Assembly: GCF_008152325.1 (NCBI RefSeq)
Contig: NZ_CP042243.1
Coordinates: forward strand, 1,245,026 to 1,309,025
Source of the DNA: Crassaminicella thermophila
GTDB taxonomy: Bacteria > Bacillota > Clostridia > Peptostreptococcales > Thermotaleaceae
DNA: 64,000 bases
Direction of reading: 5' to 3'
Position numbers and translations under genes: made by a program. Positions 62,259 through 64,000 of this stretch are shown here, one piece after another; position 1 is the stretch's first letter; every line of letters starts with the position of its first letter. The notes below the pieces were generated by a model. That model saw only the letters and a program-made list of their open reading frames with translations. It made no database searches and was not told the DNA's origin.

Positions 62259-64000
62259 ATGGAAAAAATAGAGTTTGTAAAAGTGATTGTTAATAATAAA
62301 AGTAAAAAGACGGACATGGAATATACCTATAGAGTTCCTAAAGTATTGGAAGACAAAATAAATTTAGGATCTAGAGTTATTATTCCTTTTGGAAAAGGAA
62401 ATAAGCTAATAGAAGGATTTGTAGTAGATATAGTGAACTTAGTGGATATTGATAATGATAAGATAAAATATATTAATGAAATTGTAGATGATACTATTTT
62501 ATCTAAAGAATTGATAGGTTTATGCAGATGGATGAAAGAAAAATATATGTGTAGATTTATTGATGCTATTCAGTGTATAACGCCTACTGGAGCATCATTA
62601 AAATCAAAAAGAACTATAACATTATGTAATAATGTTAAAGAACAATTTCTATATAACTACAAACTTTCAGATAAACAAAATGAATTAATAAAAATATTGT
62701 TAGAGCGAAAAAGTGTAACAGAAGATTTTTTGAAAAGATATTTAGGTTATAAAGATATTAATAGACTTATTAAAAGTTTAGAAGAAAAAAATATTGTTAC
62801 TGTACGGGATTCTCTAAAGAGTAATGTAAATAAAACATTTGAAAAAATTATTAAGCTTTCAGATAGAGAAGATTTATCATTTTTAATAAATAAATTAAGT
62901 AAAAGAGCTAAAAAACAAAGAGAAATTTTAATGTATTTGAGTAAACATAATCAAGTAGAATGGAGTAAATTAAGGAAACAAATGGATGTAGCAACAAATA
63001 CAATCAATTCTCTTGCAAGTAAAGGATTGATTGAAATTATTATGGTGCAAAAAAGGCGTGAACCGTACGAATATATGAGAATTTCTTCTACAGAGCCATT
63101 AACACTTACAAAGGAACAATCTAATGCAATCGATCAGATTATTCCATATATTTATCAGAATACTTATAAACCTTTTTTAATTCATGGGGTTACAGGAAGT
63201 GGAAAAACAGAAGTATATATGCAATTAATTGATAAGATATTAAAGCAATCAAAAGAAGCGATCGTACTTGTTCCAGAAATAGCTTTAACATCACAGATGA
63301 TTGAACGATTTAAAGGAAGGTTTGGTGATGTTGTTGCTGTATTACATAGTAGACTATCATTAGGAGAAAGGTATGATGAATGGAATAGAATAAAAAAAGG
63401 AGAAGTAAAAATCGTTATTGGTGCTAGATCAGCTGTTTTTGCACCTTTTAGAAATTTGGGAATGATTATTATAGATGAAGAGCATGAGTATACATATAAA
63501 TCTGAGTACAGTCCAAAATATCATGCAATTGATGTGGCAAAATATAGATGCCAAATGAATAATGCAGTTCTACTTTTAGGTTCAGCTACTCCTTCTATTG
63601 AAAGTTATATGAAAGCAGAAAAAGGAGAATATTGTAAGATACAAATGATGAGTAGGTTTAATAATAATCCTTTACCAAAAATAGAAATTGTAGATATGAG
63701 AAATGAATTAAATAAAGGGAATAAGAGTATTTTTAGTGAAAGTTTATATAATGGGATTAAAGAAAATTTAAATAAAGAAGAGCAAATCATACTTTTTTTA
63801 AATAGAAGGGGTTATTCTACTTTCATATCATGTAGAAATTGCGGATATGTAGTAAAGTGTCCACACTGTGAGATATCTCTTACGTATCATGTGAATTCTA
63901 ATGATGTGTCATGCCATTATTGCGGATTTACAAGAAATCCACCAACAATATGTCCAGAATGTAGAAGTAAATATATAAAATATTTTGGAGTAGGTACTGA
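62259..64000 (+). CDS. priA: Primosomal replication restart helicase PriA, N-terminal part
   Basis: DNA helicase that reloads the replisome at stalled forks; the gene runs past the window end (580 codons visible, in one unbroken frame). Visible parts: 3'-DNA-binding and winged-helix domains (about 1-290), Walker A GVTGSGKT (310-317), DEEH at 406-409, GSATPS, and the zinc-binding cysteine segment starting SCRNCGYVVKCPHC and CHYCG...CPEC. AGCCATGGGGGAAA precedes the ATG at 62259. It lies downstream of coaBC as in other Firmicutes. Confidence 0.96.
   Translation, partial: MEKIEFVKVIVNNKSKKTDMEYTYRVPKVLEDKINLGSRVIIPFGKGNKLIEGFVVDIVNLVDIDNDKIKYINEIVDDTILSKELIGLCRWMKEKYMCRFIDAIQCITPTGASLKSKRTITLCNNVKEQFLYNYKLSDKQNELIKILLERKSVTEDFLKRYLGYKDINRLIKSLEEKNIVTVRDSLKSNVNKTFEKIIKLSDREDLSFLINKLSKRAKKQREILMYLSKHNQVEWSKLRKQMDVATNTINSLASKGLIEIIMVQKRREPYEYMRISSTEPLTLTKEQSNAIDQIIPYIYQNTYKPFLIHGVTGSGKTEVYMQLIDKILKQSKEAIVLVPEIALTSQMIERFKGRFGDVVAVLHSRLSLGERYDEWNRIKKGEVKIVIGARSAVFAPFRNLGMIIIDEEHEYTYKSEYSPKYHAIDVAKYRCQMNNAVLLLGSATPSIESYMKAEKGEYCKIQMMSRFNNNPLPKIEIVDMRNELNKGNKSIFSESLYNGIKENLNKEEQIILFLNRRGYSTFISCRNCGYVVKCPHCEISLTYHVNSNDVSCHYCGFTRNPPTICPECRSKYIKYFGVGT

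Overview
This 64 kb window is chromosomal core DNA from a low-GC, Gram-positive, endospore-forming anaerobe. Very AT-rich sequence, frequent TTG and GTG starts behind strong purine-rich ribosome binding sites, a sporulation sigma gene pair (sigE, sigG), spoIIGA, spoIVA, a Spo0E-like gene, ylmC and a YIEGIA pair, and the gene order all point to class Clostridia (a Peptostreptococcales- or Alkaliphilus-like relative). I cannot name the species. MurE carries the DNPR signature of meso-diaminopimelate-adding enzymes, so the peptidoglycan is probably A2pm-type. I see no prophage, insertion sequence, CRISPR array, defence island or rRNA; one tRNA gene is present.

Layout. Positions 1-12.5 kb hold a mixed housekeeping region: a partial CDF metal transporter, a GNAT-like protein, a DEAD-box helicase, a YkvA-type membrane protein, hpt, a 57-residue unknown protein, an Fe-S flavoprotein-like reductase, a PduL-type phosphotransacylase, ychF (reverse strand), a membrane-anchored chelatase-like protein split by a frameshift, a YfmF/YmfH peptidase pair, lgt and a Spo0E-like gene. 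Positions 12.6-31.4 kb are the division and cell wall (dcw) cluster: mraZ, rsmH, ftsL-like, spoVD/ftsI, murE, murF, mraY, murD, ftsW/spoVE, murG, murA, ftsQ, two DUF881 genes, sbp, ftsZ, then spoIIGA, sigE and sigG. No ftsA lies in it; sepF lies 21 kb downstream. Positions 32.4-41 kb hold ylmC, nrdR, pgeF and a complete phosphate regulon (phoP, phoR, pstS, pstC, pstA, pstB, phoU) with two well-formed Pho boxes.

Positions 41-48.4 kb hold a YIEGIA gene with its small partner, a DUF512 radical-SAM protein, der, plsY, gpsA and spoIVA, whose reading frame is broken by one extra A. A tRNA-Pro(GGG) follows. Positions 48.7-52.8 kb are the ylm cluster (HlyD-like protein, yggS, sepF, ylmG, ylmH, divIVA). 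Positions 52.9-64 kb hold mtnN, a DUF5665/TraR-type pair, lspA, rluD, pyrR, rqcH (reverse), then yicC, remA, gmk, rpoZ, coaBC and the first part of priA.

I did not find an undescribed defence or mobile system. The observations most worth following are: single-base homopolymer frameshifts in spoIVA and in the chelatase-like gene; a three-copy 10-bp direct repeat that looks like an MraZ operator; two Pho boxes with exact 11-bp periodicity; a long inverted repeat that would bury the ribosome binding site of the 57-residue ORF; an extended -10 promoter immediately before a very stable terminator upstream of murE; and readable sporulation promoters ahead of spoIIGA (Spo0A-like) and sigG (sigma-F-like).
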